Origin: CAYYVJ01 sp964475115
Lineage (GTDB): Bacteria > Bacillota > Clostridia > Lachnospirales > Lachnospiraceae
Length of the DNA stretch: 43,617 nucleotides
Assembly (NCBI GenBank): GCA_964475115.1
Contig: CAYYVJ010000007.1
Location: 1-43,617, forward strand
Direction: 5' to 3'
The notes beneath the pieces were generated by a model, which ran no database searches, was not told where the DNA came from, and saw nothing but the letters and a program-made list of their open reading frames with translations. The position numbers and the translations under genes are program-made. Positions 8,253-16,395 of this stretch are shown in pieces. Position 1 is the first letter of the stretch, and each line of letters opens with the position of its first letter.

Positions 8253-10199
8253 TTACTTCTGACTAATAGGTGATACTTCCAACAAGTGTCGTTTCAGATA
8301 TAACATATCTTTTGCTGATATGCTAGATGCTTTCGCACCATCTGGGCTTTCATTTTTATCATCCCAGTTAATATCTGCTGCTTCAGCATTTGCACCTGTT
8401 AAGGTGGCTATTTCTAATAAGTGTCTCTTCATATATAATAAATCTTTTGCATTTATAGCTCCATCACCATTAATATCACCATAAATTACAATCGGTATTT
8501 CTCGAATAATTCCTGTATCATTTGCTGCTAGAATCTGTAGATAGTTACCTGTAGCTACAATACCTGTGTTCTCCGTTCTGTCTCCATTTACGATTTTGAC
8601 CTTACAGTTTGTTGCTGATATCTTACGAATAAAATCTGCTGCTGTAGTACCAACTTCTACTCCATATAACATAGGAGATGTACTATCCCCAGTTATAACT
8701 GAATTAAATAGATAACCTTGAGTTGCAACGGTATAACTTCCACCATTAAAAGTAGATGGTCCTGAAGGAGCTACTATATTTATCGTGTAAGTCTGTGAAT
8801 AATTATTTTGTGCCGTAACAGTCACGTGAACTGTATTAAGTCCTTCTATTAAATTATAAACCCCTGCTCCCGATACTGTAGAATTTGAATCTGCAGCTGA
8901 CGCATTAATTCTAACAGATGAAATCGATTCACCTAAAACCAAATCGTACTCTGTTGTGTTACGATTAAAGGTCGGTGTTAAAGAATACCCTTCTACTCCT
9001 AGCGATGATAATAGATAGTTGGATCCACCTGTAGCTGTTGGTAAGGCTGAAGCTGAATCAGGCATATTTTTGTAAACTGGTATCTTAAATACAATTGCTG
9101 TATTATCCGCATCCTGATATGCTAATGCCATTTTCTTTGACTCAGCACTTGGAGCTTGAACATTTGTCATATATTGGTGCGTGTAAGGGTTATTCCCCTG
9201 CACATTAAATTTCTGTAAATAAAGAGTATCTTGTCCTACATTTATGTAACGGCTTCCCAAATAAATAGCACCACCTGCAATCGCTTTCCATTGAGTATTC
9301 CATGGAAGAAGATATGCATCATTATTTAACATGGCAAAAGCTAATCCATTTAATACCGGATTACTGCCACTTGTAGCACCAATATTATAGAAATTAAAAT
9401 GACCTTCATAGCCTGCTACTGTTCCAGAAACACCATTTCCTCTATTGCTTCCTATCTCTTGTAAGGCTCTAGAAGCCAAATGATAAGGGCTGATTTGAGA
9501 TTGCTCTGCACCATAAATAAACGCTTCTGCATAGGTCGCTGCCCAACCATCTGTATCCACATAAGAACTATTCATAAAACTGTTCTTTACAATACTTTGT
9601 ACACCTTCTGCCGTCTGATAAGAAGGATTATAGGATAAGGTCTCAAATTGAAATATATTTGAATCGTCTAGAAAATTTCTAGGATCCATATAATAAGCAA
9701 TTAGTTCTTTTGATGCAGCTACCCATGTNNNNNNNNNNNNNNNNNNNNNNNNNNNNNNNNNNNNNNNNNNNNNNNNNNNNNNNNNNNNNNNNNNNNNNNN
9801 NNNNNNNNNNNNNNNNNNNNNNNNNNNNGCATCTGAAATAGCTACTGTTCTAATTTTCACGTAATTTCCCATAACGTATCCTGTAAAATTATTTCCGCCA
9901 TCATAGCTAAAGGAAATCTCATACCATAATCCTCTATTACTATCATAGGCTTCGGAAATCACTGAAATACTGTAACCATTGGTTAGTGTAACTTTAGTTC
10001 CACTAGCCGTTGTTAGTATATCATAATCTGTTCCTGGACCGATTCTTACATTTAGATTTGTAGCACCAGTTACTACTGCGCTTCTACCTTCTGCTTTTCC
10101 TACTACTCCATATGTTAAAAATACGGTTGTTAAAATAGTAATAAACAAAAAACAAAATAGACTTGTTTTTACTTTTTTTAGCTTTCTAATACTCAACAA
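8253..10199 (-). CDS. Secreted SH3/glucosaminidase protein with C-terminal dockerin
   Basis: A signal peptide (about 1-37) precedes a bacterial SH3 domain (about 40-122; ATNLNVRIGPGTDYDIL). An assembly gap follows, then a peptidoglycan glucosaminidase domain (YYMDPRNFLDDSNIFQFE; ALQEIG with the likely catalytic Glu; NFYNIGA). After it come a cadherin-like sandwich (YLLSSLGVEGYSLTPTFNRN), a short beta region, and a C-terminal type I dockerin. The first calcium loop is canonical (DINGDGAINAKD); the second (DINWDD...ISAKD) carries about 11 extra residues. Both helices share YxKRHLLE. The enzyme should cut glycan strands of the wall and be held at the surface by the neighbouring cohesin protein. 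The start is one of two adjacent TTG codons behind GAGGGAG. True length is unknown because of the gap. Confidence 0.85.
   Translation of the reverse strand: MLSIRKLKKVKTSLFCFLFITILTTVFLTYGVVGKAEGRSAVVTGATNLNVRIGPGTDYDILTTASGTKVTLTNGYSISVISEAYDSNRGLWYEISFSYDGGNNFTGYVMGNYVKIRTVAISDXXXXXXXXXXXXXXXXXXXXXXXXXXXXXXXXXXTWVAASKELIAYYMDPRNFLDDSNIFQFETLSYNPSYQTAEGVQSIVKNSFMNSSYVDTDGWAATYAEAFIYGAEQSQISPYHLASRALQEIGSNRGNGVSGTVAGYEGHFNFYNIGATSGSNPVLNGLAFAMLNNDAYLLPWNTQWKAIAGGAIYLGSRYINVGQDTLYLQKFNVQGNNPYTHQYMTNVQAPSAESKKMALAYQDADNTAIVFKIPVYKNMPDSASALPTATGGSNYLLSSLGVEGYSLTPTFNRNTTEYDLVLGESISSVRINASAADSNSTVSGAGVYNLIEGLNTVHVTVTAQNNYSQTYTINIVAPSGPSTFNGGSYTVATQGYLFNSVITGDSTSPMLYGVEVGTTAADFIRKISATNCKVKIVNGDRTENTGIVATGNYLQILAANDTGIIREIPIVIYGDINGDGAINAKDLLYMKRHLLEIATLTGANAEAADINWDDKNESPDGAKASSISAKDMLYLKRHLLEVSPISQK
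9729..9828. other. Assembly gap (100 N)
   Basis: Exactly 100 undetermined bases lie between the SH3 and glucosaminidase parts of the dockerin gene. This is the conventional placeholder for a gap of unknown length, so the frame across it is not informative. Confidence 0.98.
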
Positions 10200-10212
10200 T
10201 TGGACTCCCTCA

Positions 10213-10300
10213 GCTTTCCATAAGAAAGCAGTATATTTTAATTACAGCTCTGCCATATCGAAAGGTAGCAGAACAAAATCGAGCATACGCTGAACTGTAA
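10213..10300 (-). promoter_or_regulatory. Structured 5' leader of the dockerin/cohesin operon
   Basis: The untranslated leader (about 120 bases after the promoter) can fold into an outer stem (TTACAG at 10295-10300 with CTGTAA at 10242-10247 on the minus strand). This encloses a TCTGC/GCAGA stem and a smaller one. A separate 6-bp hairpin (GCTTTC/GAAAGC, 10213-10229) follows, right next to the ribosome binding site. I do not recognise a known riboswitch class. The pairing was found by eye. Confidence 0.4.
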
Positions 10301-10328
10301 CATATTTTATATTTTTATCTTCTGTATT

Positions 10329-10358
10329 ATTATAGTGAAAGATGTAACTTTTTGTCAA
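10329..10358 (-). promoter_or_regulatory. Promoter of the dockerin/cohesin operon
   Basis: A consensus TTGACA (10353-10358) and TATAAT (10329-10334) are separated by 18 bases on the minus strand, between the purD stop and the dockerin gene start. The cohesin/dockerin pair therefore seems to be transcribed separately from the pyr-pur run. Confidence 0.75.
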
Positions 10359-10402
10359 TGATATACCAAAATTTTTCATTTTTTGTAAGAATTTGCAAGT
10401 CA

Positions 10403-11668
10403 TTACTCAATAGCTTTTCCAATATCACTTCTAAAATATTTATTTTCAAAGTTAATCCATTCTACCGCCTTATATGCATTTTCTCTTGCTTTTTTCAAAT
10501 CATCACCTAAAGCTGTTACTCCAAGAACACGCCCACCATTTGTTTGGATTTTTCCTTCTACTTCTTTTGTTCCTGCATGAAACACATAGTAACCTGAGTG
10601 ATCCACAAAGTTTTCAAAACCAGTAATTTCATAGCCTTTGCTATACTTCTCTGGATATCCTTTTGAAGCAAGAACGACACAAACTGCAGCATTGTTTTCA
10701 AATTCCAATTCGACCTGACTTAATGTACCATCTATACAAGCCTCAAAAACATCTACAATATCATTTTTCATACGTGGAAGTACCACTTGAGTTTCAGGAT
10801 CTCCAAAACGAGCATTATATTCTAATACCTTAGGTCCATTTGGAGTAAGCATTAAGCCAAAGAAAATAATCCCTTTAAAGGCTCTTCCTTCCGCTTTCAT
10901 AGCATCTACCGTTGCCTGATAAATGTACTTTTTACAAAATTCATCTACCTCTTCCGTATAAAATGGACTCGGTGAAAAAGTACCCATGCCTCCAGTATTT
11001 AGTCCCTGATCTCCATCTAAAGCTCTTTTATGATCCTGAGCTGATGTCATGATTTTAATTGTCTCTCCATCACAAAAAGATAGTACAGATACCTCCCGAC
11101 CAGTCATAAATTCTTCGACCACTAATTTTTGACCTGCTGTACCAAACTGCTTATCTATCATAATTGCTTTCACACCATCATTTGCTTCTTCTATGGTATT
11201 ACAGATTAAAACACCTTTTCCTAATGCTAAACCATCTGCTTTTAAAACAACTGGAAATTCTATTGTTTGAAGATACTCTAGCGCTTCCTTTGCGTTTTCA
11301 AATGTTTCATAACCTGCTGTTGGTATCTGATATTTTTTCATCAAATCTTTAGAAAAGGACTTAGAACCTTCCAAAATAGCAGCATTTTCTCTTGGACCAA
11401 ATACACGAAGTCCTTCTTTTTCAAATACATCTACAATTCCGCCTACTAAAGGATCATCCATTCCAATAATCGTTAAGTCTATTTCCTTAGATTTTGCAAA
11501 TGAAACTAATTTATCAAATTCCATTGGTTTAATATCAACACATTCTGCATATTCTAAAATTCCAGCATTACCTGGAGCACAATAAATCTTATGAACTTTT
11601 TTGCTTTGAGCCACTTTCCAAGCAATTGTATGTTCACGGCCACCACCGCCTACGATTAATATTTTCAT
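10403..11668 (-). CDS. purD: Phosphoribosylamine--glycine ligase (GAR synthetase)
   Basis: The enzyme joins glycine to phosphoribosylamine using ATP, the second step of purine synthesis. The 421 residues match the family length. Visible signatures are the N-terminal GGGGREHTIAWKVAQSKK, the ATP-grasp segment KADGLALGKGV, LNTGGMGTFSPSPF, and EYNARFGDPETQVVLPRM, which contains metal- and ATP-binding residues. The start ATG follows TTAGGAGGATGTT, nine bases after the purN stop, so the gene is translated from the same message as purN and purM. It is the last gene of the long pyr-pur run. I see no strong terminator hairpin after it. Confidence 0.98.
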   Translation of the reverse strand: MKILIVGGGGREHTIAWKVAQSKKVHKIYCAPGNAGILEYAECVDIKPMEFDKLVSFAKSKEIDLTIIGMDDPLVGGIVDVFEKEGLRVFGPRENAAILEGSKSFSKDLMKKYQIPTAGYETFENAKEALEYLQTIEFPVVLKADGLALGKGVLICNTIEEANDGVKAIMIDKQFGTAGQKLVVEEFMTGREVSVLSFCDGETIKIMTSAQDHKRALDGDQGLNTGGMGTFSPSPFYTEEVDEFCKKYIYQATVDAMKAEGRAFKGIIFFGLMLTPNGPKVLEYNARFGDPETQVVLPRMKNDIVDVFEACIDGTLSQVELEFENNAAVCVVLASKGYPEKYSKGYEITGFENFVDHSGYYVFHAGTKEVEGKIQTNGGRVLGVTALGDDLKKARENAYKAVEWINFENKYFRSDIGKAIE

Positions 11669-11677
11669 AACATCCTC

Positions 11678-12301
11678 CTAAAGTATCTTTGTTTTTCCGC
11701 CTATAATTGCAATCTTCTTAGAGGCTATTAAATTAATAGCCTCTGGTAAAATAATCCACTCCGCTTCTTCCATAACCCTAAGTTGCAAACTTTCTGGAGT
11801 ATCTTCAGGTAATACATCTACTGCCTTTTGTAAAATAATAGGTCCTGTATCCGTACCTTCATCCACAAAATGAACTGTAGCTCCAGTCACCTTCACGCCT
11901 CTATCAATCACACTTTCATGAACCTTGAGCCCATAAAACCCTTTTCCACAAAAAGCAGGAATCAAGGAAGGGTGAACATTTATAATTCGATTTGAATATT
12001 TTTGGGTAATACTCTCTGGCATGACTACCAAAAAACCAGCCAAAACAATTAAATCCACTTGATATTCATCTATTTTGTCAAGTAACTTTTGATTAAAATT
12101 ATCTCTTGTATCAAACTCTTTAGGTGAGATGCATGCATAAGGTATCTTATGATTAGCAGCTCTCTCTATCGCATATGCCTTCTTATTATTACTTATCACT
12201 AATGAAATTTCCGTATTTTGAATCTTATCACTTTCAATCCCGTCAATGATCGCCTGTAGATTGGTTCCTCCACCGGATACCAATACGCAGATTTTTAGCA
12301 T
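11678..12301 (-). CDS. purN: Phosphoribosylglycinamide formyltransferase (GART)
   Basis: This 207-residue enzyme transfers a formyl group from 10-formyl-tetrahydrofolate to GAR in purine synthesis. Motifs seen are VSGGGTNLQAIID at the phosphate-binding N-terminus, INVHPSLIPAFCG with the catalytic Asn and His, and HFVDEGTDTGPII with the catalytic Asp. The start ATG overlaps the purM stop (ATGCTAA), and its ribosome binding site AAGGAG lies inside purM, so translation is coupled. The pathway order purM-purN-purD is common in Firmicutes. Confidence 0.98.
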   Translation of the reverse strand: MLKICVLVSGGGTNLQAIIDGIESDKIQNTEISLVISNNKKAYAIERAANHKIPYACISPKEFDTRDNFNQKLLDKIDEYQVDLIVLAGFLVVMPESITQKYSNRIINVHPSLIPAFCGKGFYGLKVHESVIDRGVKVTGATVHFVDEGTDTGPIILQKAVDVLPEDTPESLQLRVMEEAEWIILPEAINLIASKKIAIIGGKTKIL

Positions 12302-13320
12302 AAGGTTACTCCTTTTTCACCTGTTTCAATATTTCCTACTACAAAGGCTTCTTCTCCTGCCTCTTTAAGAGCAGCTAGAGTGGACTCTACATCTTCCTTG
12401 TCAACTCCAAGCATCATTCCTACACCCATATTGAAGGTATTATACATCATCTCTTCTGCTATATCTCCATCTTTTGCAAGCATTTTAAAGATTGCTGGTA
12501 TTTCATAACTATTTTTGTTTACTATAGCATGAACTCCTTCTGGAAGCATTCTAGGAATATTTTCATAAAATCCACCACCTGTTATATGGCTACATCCTTT
12601 AATCGTAACACCAGCATTTTTTACTGCCTTTAATGCATTTACATAAATTTTTGTAGGAGTAATTAATGCCTCTCCTAAAGTGCTTCCTAAAGAATCATAA
12701 TAAATATTTAAAGATTCCTCACTCATCTTAAATACGCTTCTTACTAAAGAAAAACCATTACTATGGACACCGGAAGATGCAATTCCAATTAAAACATCCC
12801 CAGCTTTCAAGTCTTTTCCTGTAATTAAATCTTTTTCATCTACAACACCAACTGCAAATCCGGCTAGATCATATTCATCTACAGGATAAAAACCTGGCAT
12901 TTCTGCTGTTTCCCCACCTATTAGCGCAGCACCAGACTGTTTACATCCTTCGGCCACTCCACTTACTATGGTTGCAATTTTTTCAGGTTCATTTTTCCCA
13001 CATGCAATATAATCTAGAAAAAATAATGGTTCTCCGCCTGCACAAGCAATATCATTTACACACATCGCCACACAATCAATTCCAATTGTATCATGCTTAT
13101 TTAAAAGGAAAGCTACTTTTAATTTAGTTCCAACACCATCTGTACCTGAAACAAGAGTTGGTTTTTCCATATTTTTAAAAGCTGCCATGGAGAATGCTCC
13201 AGAAAAACCTCCAATATTGGTTAAAACTTCAGGTCTCATAGTTTCTGCAATATGATTTTTCATTAATTCTACCGACTTATACCCCGCCTCAATATCTACT
13301 CCTGCTTTCTTATAATCCAT
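12295..13320 (-). CDS. purM: Phosphoribosylformylglycinamidine cyclo-ligase (AIR synthetase)
   Basis: The enzyme closes the imidazole ring to give AIR using ATP. The 341 residues show the PurM family pattern: YKKAGVDIEAG at the start, SGTDGVGTKLKVAF and GGETAEMPGFYPVDEYDLAG in the ATP-binding half, and HITGGGFYENIPRMLPEG in the C-terminal half. The start ATG lies 11 bases inside the end of the upstream aminopeptidase gene, with CAGGAGGATATG as its ribosome binding site. It therefore depends on the message, and probably the translation, of that gene. Neighbouring purF, purH and purL are not in this window. Confidence 0.98.
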   Translation of the reverse strand: MDYKKAGVDIEAGYKSVELMKNHIAETMRPEVLTNIGGFSGAFSMAAFKNMEKPTLVSGTDGVGTKLKVAFLLNKHDTIGIDCVAMCVNDIACAGGEPLFFLDYIACGKNEPEKIATIVSGVAEGCKQSGAALIGGETAEMPGFYPVDEYDLAGFAVGVVDEKDLITGKDLKAGDVLIGIASSGVHSNGFSLVRSVFKMSEESLNIYYDSLGSTLGEALITPTKIYVNALKAVKNAGVTIKGCSHITGGGFYENIPRMLPEGVHAIVNKNSYEIPAIFKMLAKDGDIAEEMMYNTFNMGVGMMLGVDKEDVESTLAALKEAGEEAFVVGNIETGEKGVTLC

Positions 13321-15409
13321 TTTTCATATCCTCCTGTTCATTTGCAAATGCTTCATTTAACATCTCAGTACCTGATAATACAAATCTTCCATCTTTAATT
13401 AAAACAACTTTCTCACCATTCTCTTTATATAAAGTAATTTCTCCTATTTCATCATAAGGAATCGTAATATCTGTATGGCAATTAAAGTAAGCTTTTGAGG
13501 CATCTTCTTTACGAAGGATTGAGCACTCATTATCTCTAGCTATAATCTCTTTCCCATTCGGATTATATACTTTATTATCTTCACTTCGAGAATAGCAAGT
13601 ATCTCCCACTGCAAAGTGAGGCCCCATTTTCTCTACTATCAGAATTGGCATTTTATATACAATATCATATTTCTTTGCCATTACATATGCCGTTGTATTT
13701 GTACCAATTGCAAATTCTCCAATTGGTAATGTTTCATGATTCATTAATACATTTTCTTTGATATACTTTCTATTGGCTTCTTCTGTTTCAAAGTTTTCAC
13801 ACAAGTAATCTGTAATCTTACCATCTACGAAGGATAAACTTAAATCAATATACTTTAAATCATTTAGGTATACTTCACTTACATTTAGGATTCCTTCGGT
13901 ACCCGTTAGCACTGGTGAAGTAAAAACTTCACCCAATGGAATATTGACATCTGCAAGGCAATTCTCAAATTTTGTTTCTTTGGCTTTGTCTTTTAGCTGA
14001 TGCAATTTAACCTTTAAGTCTGTTCTATTTCCATTCGTCCCAAGGATATGCACATAATCCGCTTCATCTAAAGCATCTATAATATTCTGTTGCACTTCCC
14101 CATAAGCTTCATTATCAAGAGTATTGATTCTCACTGTTTCTTTAAATATTTCTTCAAAATTATCTCCAATTTCAGGAGTTGGAAATGCAATAATAGTAAA
14201 ACTTCTTTCTTCTTCTTTAATGTATTGATTTGTAATTTGACTTACTTCATTGGTATAGTCAATTAAAAGTTTTTGTTGTATTTTTGAAAGACCAATGCAT
14301 TCTGCTTTATCAACAGGCTCGAAGGGAGCCTCTCCAAAGATTTCCATTACCGCTGGTCCTGCATAGGCTCCTGCCAATTCTTTGTTTTTCTCATAAGTCA
14401 CTTTTAAAACAGAAAGAGCTCTTTCATAGTAAGCTTTATCAAAATACAAACCATTATCATAACGATGATCATAATCATATTGTTTGTTTGGTGAAGTAGA
14501 GAAATATCCTATTTTCAAATGTCTCTTTTTAGAACTACTATGAACAGAGCTGCGATAAATATTAGGTTTTAATCCCATAGCTTCAAATCTTTTTATGGAC
14601 TCACGAACCAAACGTTCAAAGCCTACACTAAATCTAATATTTACAGAACTTTTCTTAGACAAATCTTTGTTTTGTAAAATAAATCCTCTACGAAATCCTT
14701 CTGTATAAGTTTCAGCCATTTTATCGATTTCTTCTTCGGATAGCTTAGCCAAAAACTCCGCTGTCTTTATCTCGTTCTCTGTAATAAACTCTCCATACTG
14801 ATATAAGTAACGCAGATCTTTCAGGTCACTTTCCATAATAATTTCTGTAGCAAAGGAAAAACTCGGATCGATTACCTGTCTAATAGAGTTTGCATAGATA
14901 ATATCACTATTATCGCTAACAAACCAATAAACAGACTCTTTTGCTTCTTGATAACTTGGAATTCCTTCTTCAAACATATTATAGAGTTCAATAAAAAGTT
15001 CTAGGGAGATCGCAATGTCTGTGAGTCTATATTCATGAGCATCTGCTATCATCGCTCTGATTTCTGTATATACAAAAGATAGCAATCTACCATAGTCATT
15101 TCCAAATTCTGAAACTGCATACGCTGGATTCGCATAGCTACTTTCATAATTGGAAACTAAAATATCTTCATATAGTGTATTATTATAGTCCCTTAATTCC
15201 TCCACGGTCATAGAAGCAAATTGATTCTTTTCAACCTTGTTAACCAAGTCTCTAATTTGAAGAATAAATCTAGCCACTTTTTTAAAATAAGAAGCATAGG
15301 GCTCTCTTACCGTGTTTTCACCTGGAATTTCTGCAATTCTATCCATTGACAACTGATATCGCTCTAATACTTCTTCATTTTCTTCTCTTATTTGTTCTCT
15401 ATAATTCAT
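13310..15409 (-). CDS. M29-type metallo-aminopeptidase with long N-terminal extension
   Basis: The C-terminal part (about residues 300-699) looks like the M29 aminopeptidase family (AmpS, aminopeptidase T). Metal-ligand candidates appear in the expected order: E494 in NIPLGEVFTSP, E565 in LPIGEFAIGTN, H598 in MGPHFAVGD, and H645/D647 in NCHTD. The family is usually about 410 residues. This protein has roughly 290 extra residues at the N-terminus, mostly helical and rich in Glu/Tyr, of no recognised family. It has no signal peptide, so it is cytosolic and should remove N-terminal residues from peptides. The gene sits between small membrane-protein genes and purM, with its 3' end overlapping purM. 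Its role in a nucleotide operon is unexplained. Confidence 0.8.
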   Translation of the reverse strand: MNYREQIREENEEVLERYQLSMDRIAEIPGENTVREPYASYFKKVARFILQIRDLVNKVEKNQFASMTVEELRDYNNTLYEDILVSNYESSYANPAYAVSEFGNDYGRLLSFVYTEIRAMIADAHEYRLTDIAISLELFIELYNMFEEGIPSYQEAKESVYWFVSDNSDIIYANSIRQVIDPSFSFATEIIMESDLKDLRYLYQYGEFITENEIKTAEFLAKLSEEEIDKMAETYTEGFRRGFILQNKDLSKKSSVNIRFSVGFERLVRESIKRFEAMGLKPNIYRSSVHSSSKKRHLKIGYFSTSPNKQYDYDHRYDNGLYFDKAYYERALSVLKVTYEKNKELAGAYAGPAVMEIFGEAPFEPVDKAECIGLSKIQQKLLIDYTNEVSQITNQYIKEEERSFTIIAFPTPEIGDNFEEIFKETVRINTLDNEAYGEVQQNIIDALDEADYVHILGTNGNRTDLKVKLHQLKDKAKETKFENCLADVNIPLGEVFTSPVLTGTEGILNVSEVYLNDLKYIDLSLSFVDGKITDYLCENFETEEANRKYIKENVLMNHETLPIGEFAIGTNTTAYVMAKKYDIVYKMPILIVEKMGPHFAVGDTCYSRSEDNKVYNPNGKEIIARDNECSILRKEDASKAYFNCHTDITIPYDEIGEITLYKENGEKVVLIKDGRFVLSGTEMLNEAFANEQEDMKNGL

Positions 15410-15424
15410 TTCGTCTCCTCGCTT

Positions 15425-15739
15425 TTAAATTCCAATTAATATCACAACAAACATCCCAACAAAAATAATTGCATTTGCTATCGTTCCAATCCATGAAAAA
15501 TGATAAAAGATTTCATCTTCCTGAAAACTTTTCACCCCTATATAGATTCCAATAGCAGAAAGCAAAAAGGATACCAAACCCAAAAGCCCTATAATTAATC
15601 CACCACTTCCCCTGTTATTGAAGGATATCATAATACCAATAGAAAAGAAAACGATACAGAGTAAAGCGATTATACTAGAAAATATTCCTCCAATAGATTG
15701 ATTTTTATCCGTAAATTTATATTTCTTATTGTTTTTCAT
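15425..15739 (-). CDS. Small membrane protein, DUF6142-like
   Basis: This protein of about 104 residues has a charged N-terminus (KNNKKYKFTDKNQSIGGIFS) and three predicted membrane helices. The pattern resembles small Lachnospiraceae membrane proteins grouped as DUF6142, a name I recall rather than checked. Function is unknown. The ATG at 15739 was preferred over an upstream GTG because GGAGGAAAG sits directly before it. That start lies inside the end of the VanZ-like gene, so the two are probably co-translated. It precedes the aminopeptidase gene by 15 bases. Confidence 0.72.
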   Translation of the reverse strand: MKNNKKYKFTDKNQSIGGIFSSIIALLCIVFFSIGIMISFNNRGSGGLIIGLLGLVSFLLSAIGIYIGVKSFQEDEIFYHFSWIGTIANAIIFVGMFVVILIGI

Positions 15740-16193
15740 TCTTTCCTCCACTAAAATAGCTGGTGATTCGATATACGAAATATCCTAATACACCACCTAT
15801 GGAATTCAATAACAAATCATCTACATCAAAACTTCCAACCTTAAACTCCAATTGAGTCGTCTCAATTATTAAGCTTAACATAAAAGTAAAAAGAAGGATT
15901 ATAAGAAAATGATTTGTTCTCTTTTCTAGTACAGGCAGAAAGAAACCAAAAGGCATAAATCCAACTATATTTCCCACTAAATTACTCACAACTGCCGTAA
16001 ATCCTAATGTATGTCGATAAGTCCAGAAGCGATTAATCTCCTTAAATAATATAAAATTGTAATGATATCTTCCTGTTCCAACAGTTCTCCCAAAGAGCTC
16101 TGCAAAAAACATAAAGTAACAAAGTCCTAAAATATACATGATAAACAAAAACCAACTAAGTACCCTTAGATATTGCCTCTTTTCCAACTTCAA
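15726..16193 (-). CDS. VanZ-family membrane protein
   Basis: The 155-residue protein has four predicted membrane helices and the VanZ pattern: NFILFKEINRF near residue 46, NLVGNIVGFMPFGFFLPVL in the middle, and IETTQLEFKVGSFDVDDLLL with GVLGYFVY at the end. VanZ gives low-level teicoplanin resistance in enterococci by an unknown mechanism, but most members of the family are chromosomal and not tied to glycopeptide resistance. No van genes are nearby. It belongs to the pyr-pur run, with 36 bases to the preceding small gene. Confidence 0.85.
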   Translation of the reverse strand: MKLEKRQYLRVLSWFLFIMYILGLCYFMFFAELFGRTVGTGRYHYNFILFKEINRFWTYRHTLGFTAVVSNLVGNIVGFMPFGFFLPVLEKRTNHFLIILLFTFMLSLIIETTQLEFKVGSFDVDDLLLNSIGGVLGYFVYRITSYFSGGKNEKQ

Positions 16194-16229
16194 AGTTCTG
16201 TCCCTTTCTTATCTATACCCCTATTGCTA

Positions 16230-16382
16230 TTAAAAGATGATTTCAGATTTATTCTTTATCAGCCTTGCTCCCCCAACAATAGCCAATATACCAGTTGTAA
16301 TTCCTACAACTAAAATAATAATACCTAGTACCACATTCCCGATTCCAATATTTCTCATTACTTTGTATATTTTTTCACCCAT
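16230..16382 (-). CDS. Small membrane protein of about 50 residues
   Basis: This short gene begins MGEKIYKVMRNIGIGNVVLG and has two close hydrophobic segments, ending in a short basic tail. A longer frame that overlaps pyrE exists, but the ATG at 16382 has an excellent ribosome binding site (AGGAGGAGAAATAAC) and begins 13 bases after the pyrE stop. The function is unknown. Position and signals indicate it is a real gene of the pyr-pur run. Confidence 0.7.
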   Translation of the reverse strand: MGEKIYKVMRNIGIGNVVLGIIILVVGITTGILAIVGGARLIKNKSEIIF

Positions 16383-16395
16383 GTTATTTCTCCTC

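Noticed and set aside
6419..10199. A cellulosome locus
   Set aside because: There is a single cohesin and the enzyme is a peptidoglycan glucosaminidase; no cellulase, xylanase or carbohydrate-binding module is present.
10213..10300. A known c-di-GMP or c-di-AMP riboswitch
   Set aside because: The conserved core sequences of those classes are not visible; only generic stems are seen.
15726..16193. VanZ-like gene as a glycopeptide resistance gene
   Set aside because: No vanHAX or vanRS genes are nearby, and chromosomal VanZ-like proteins are common in Firmicutes without resistance.
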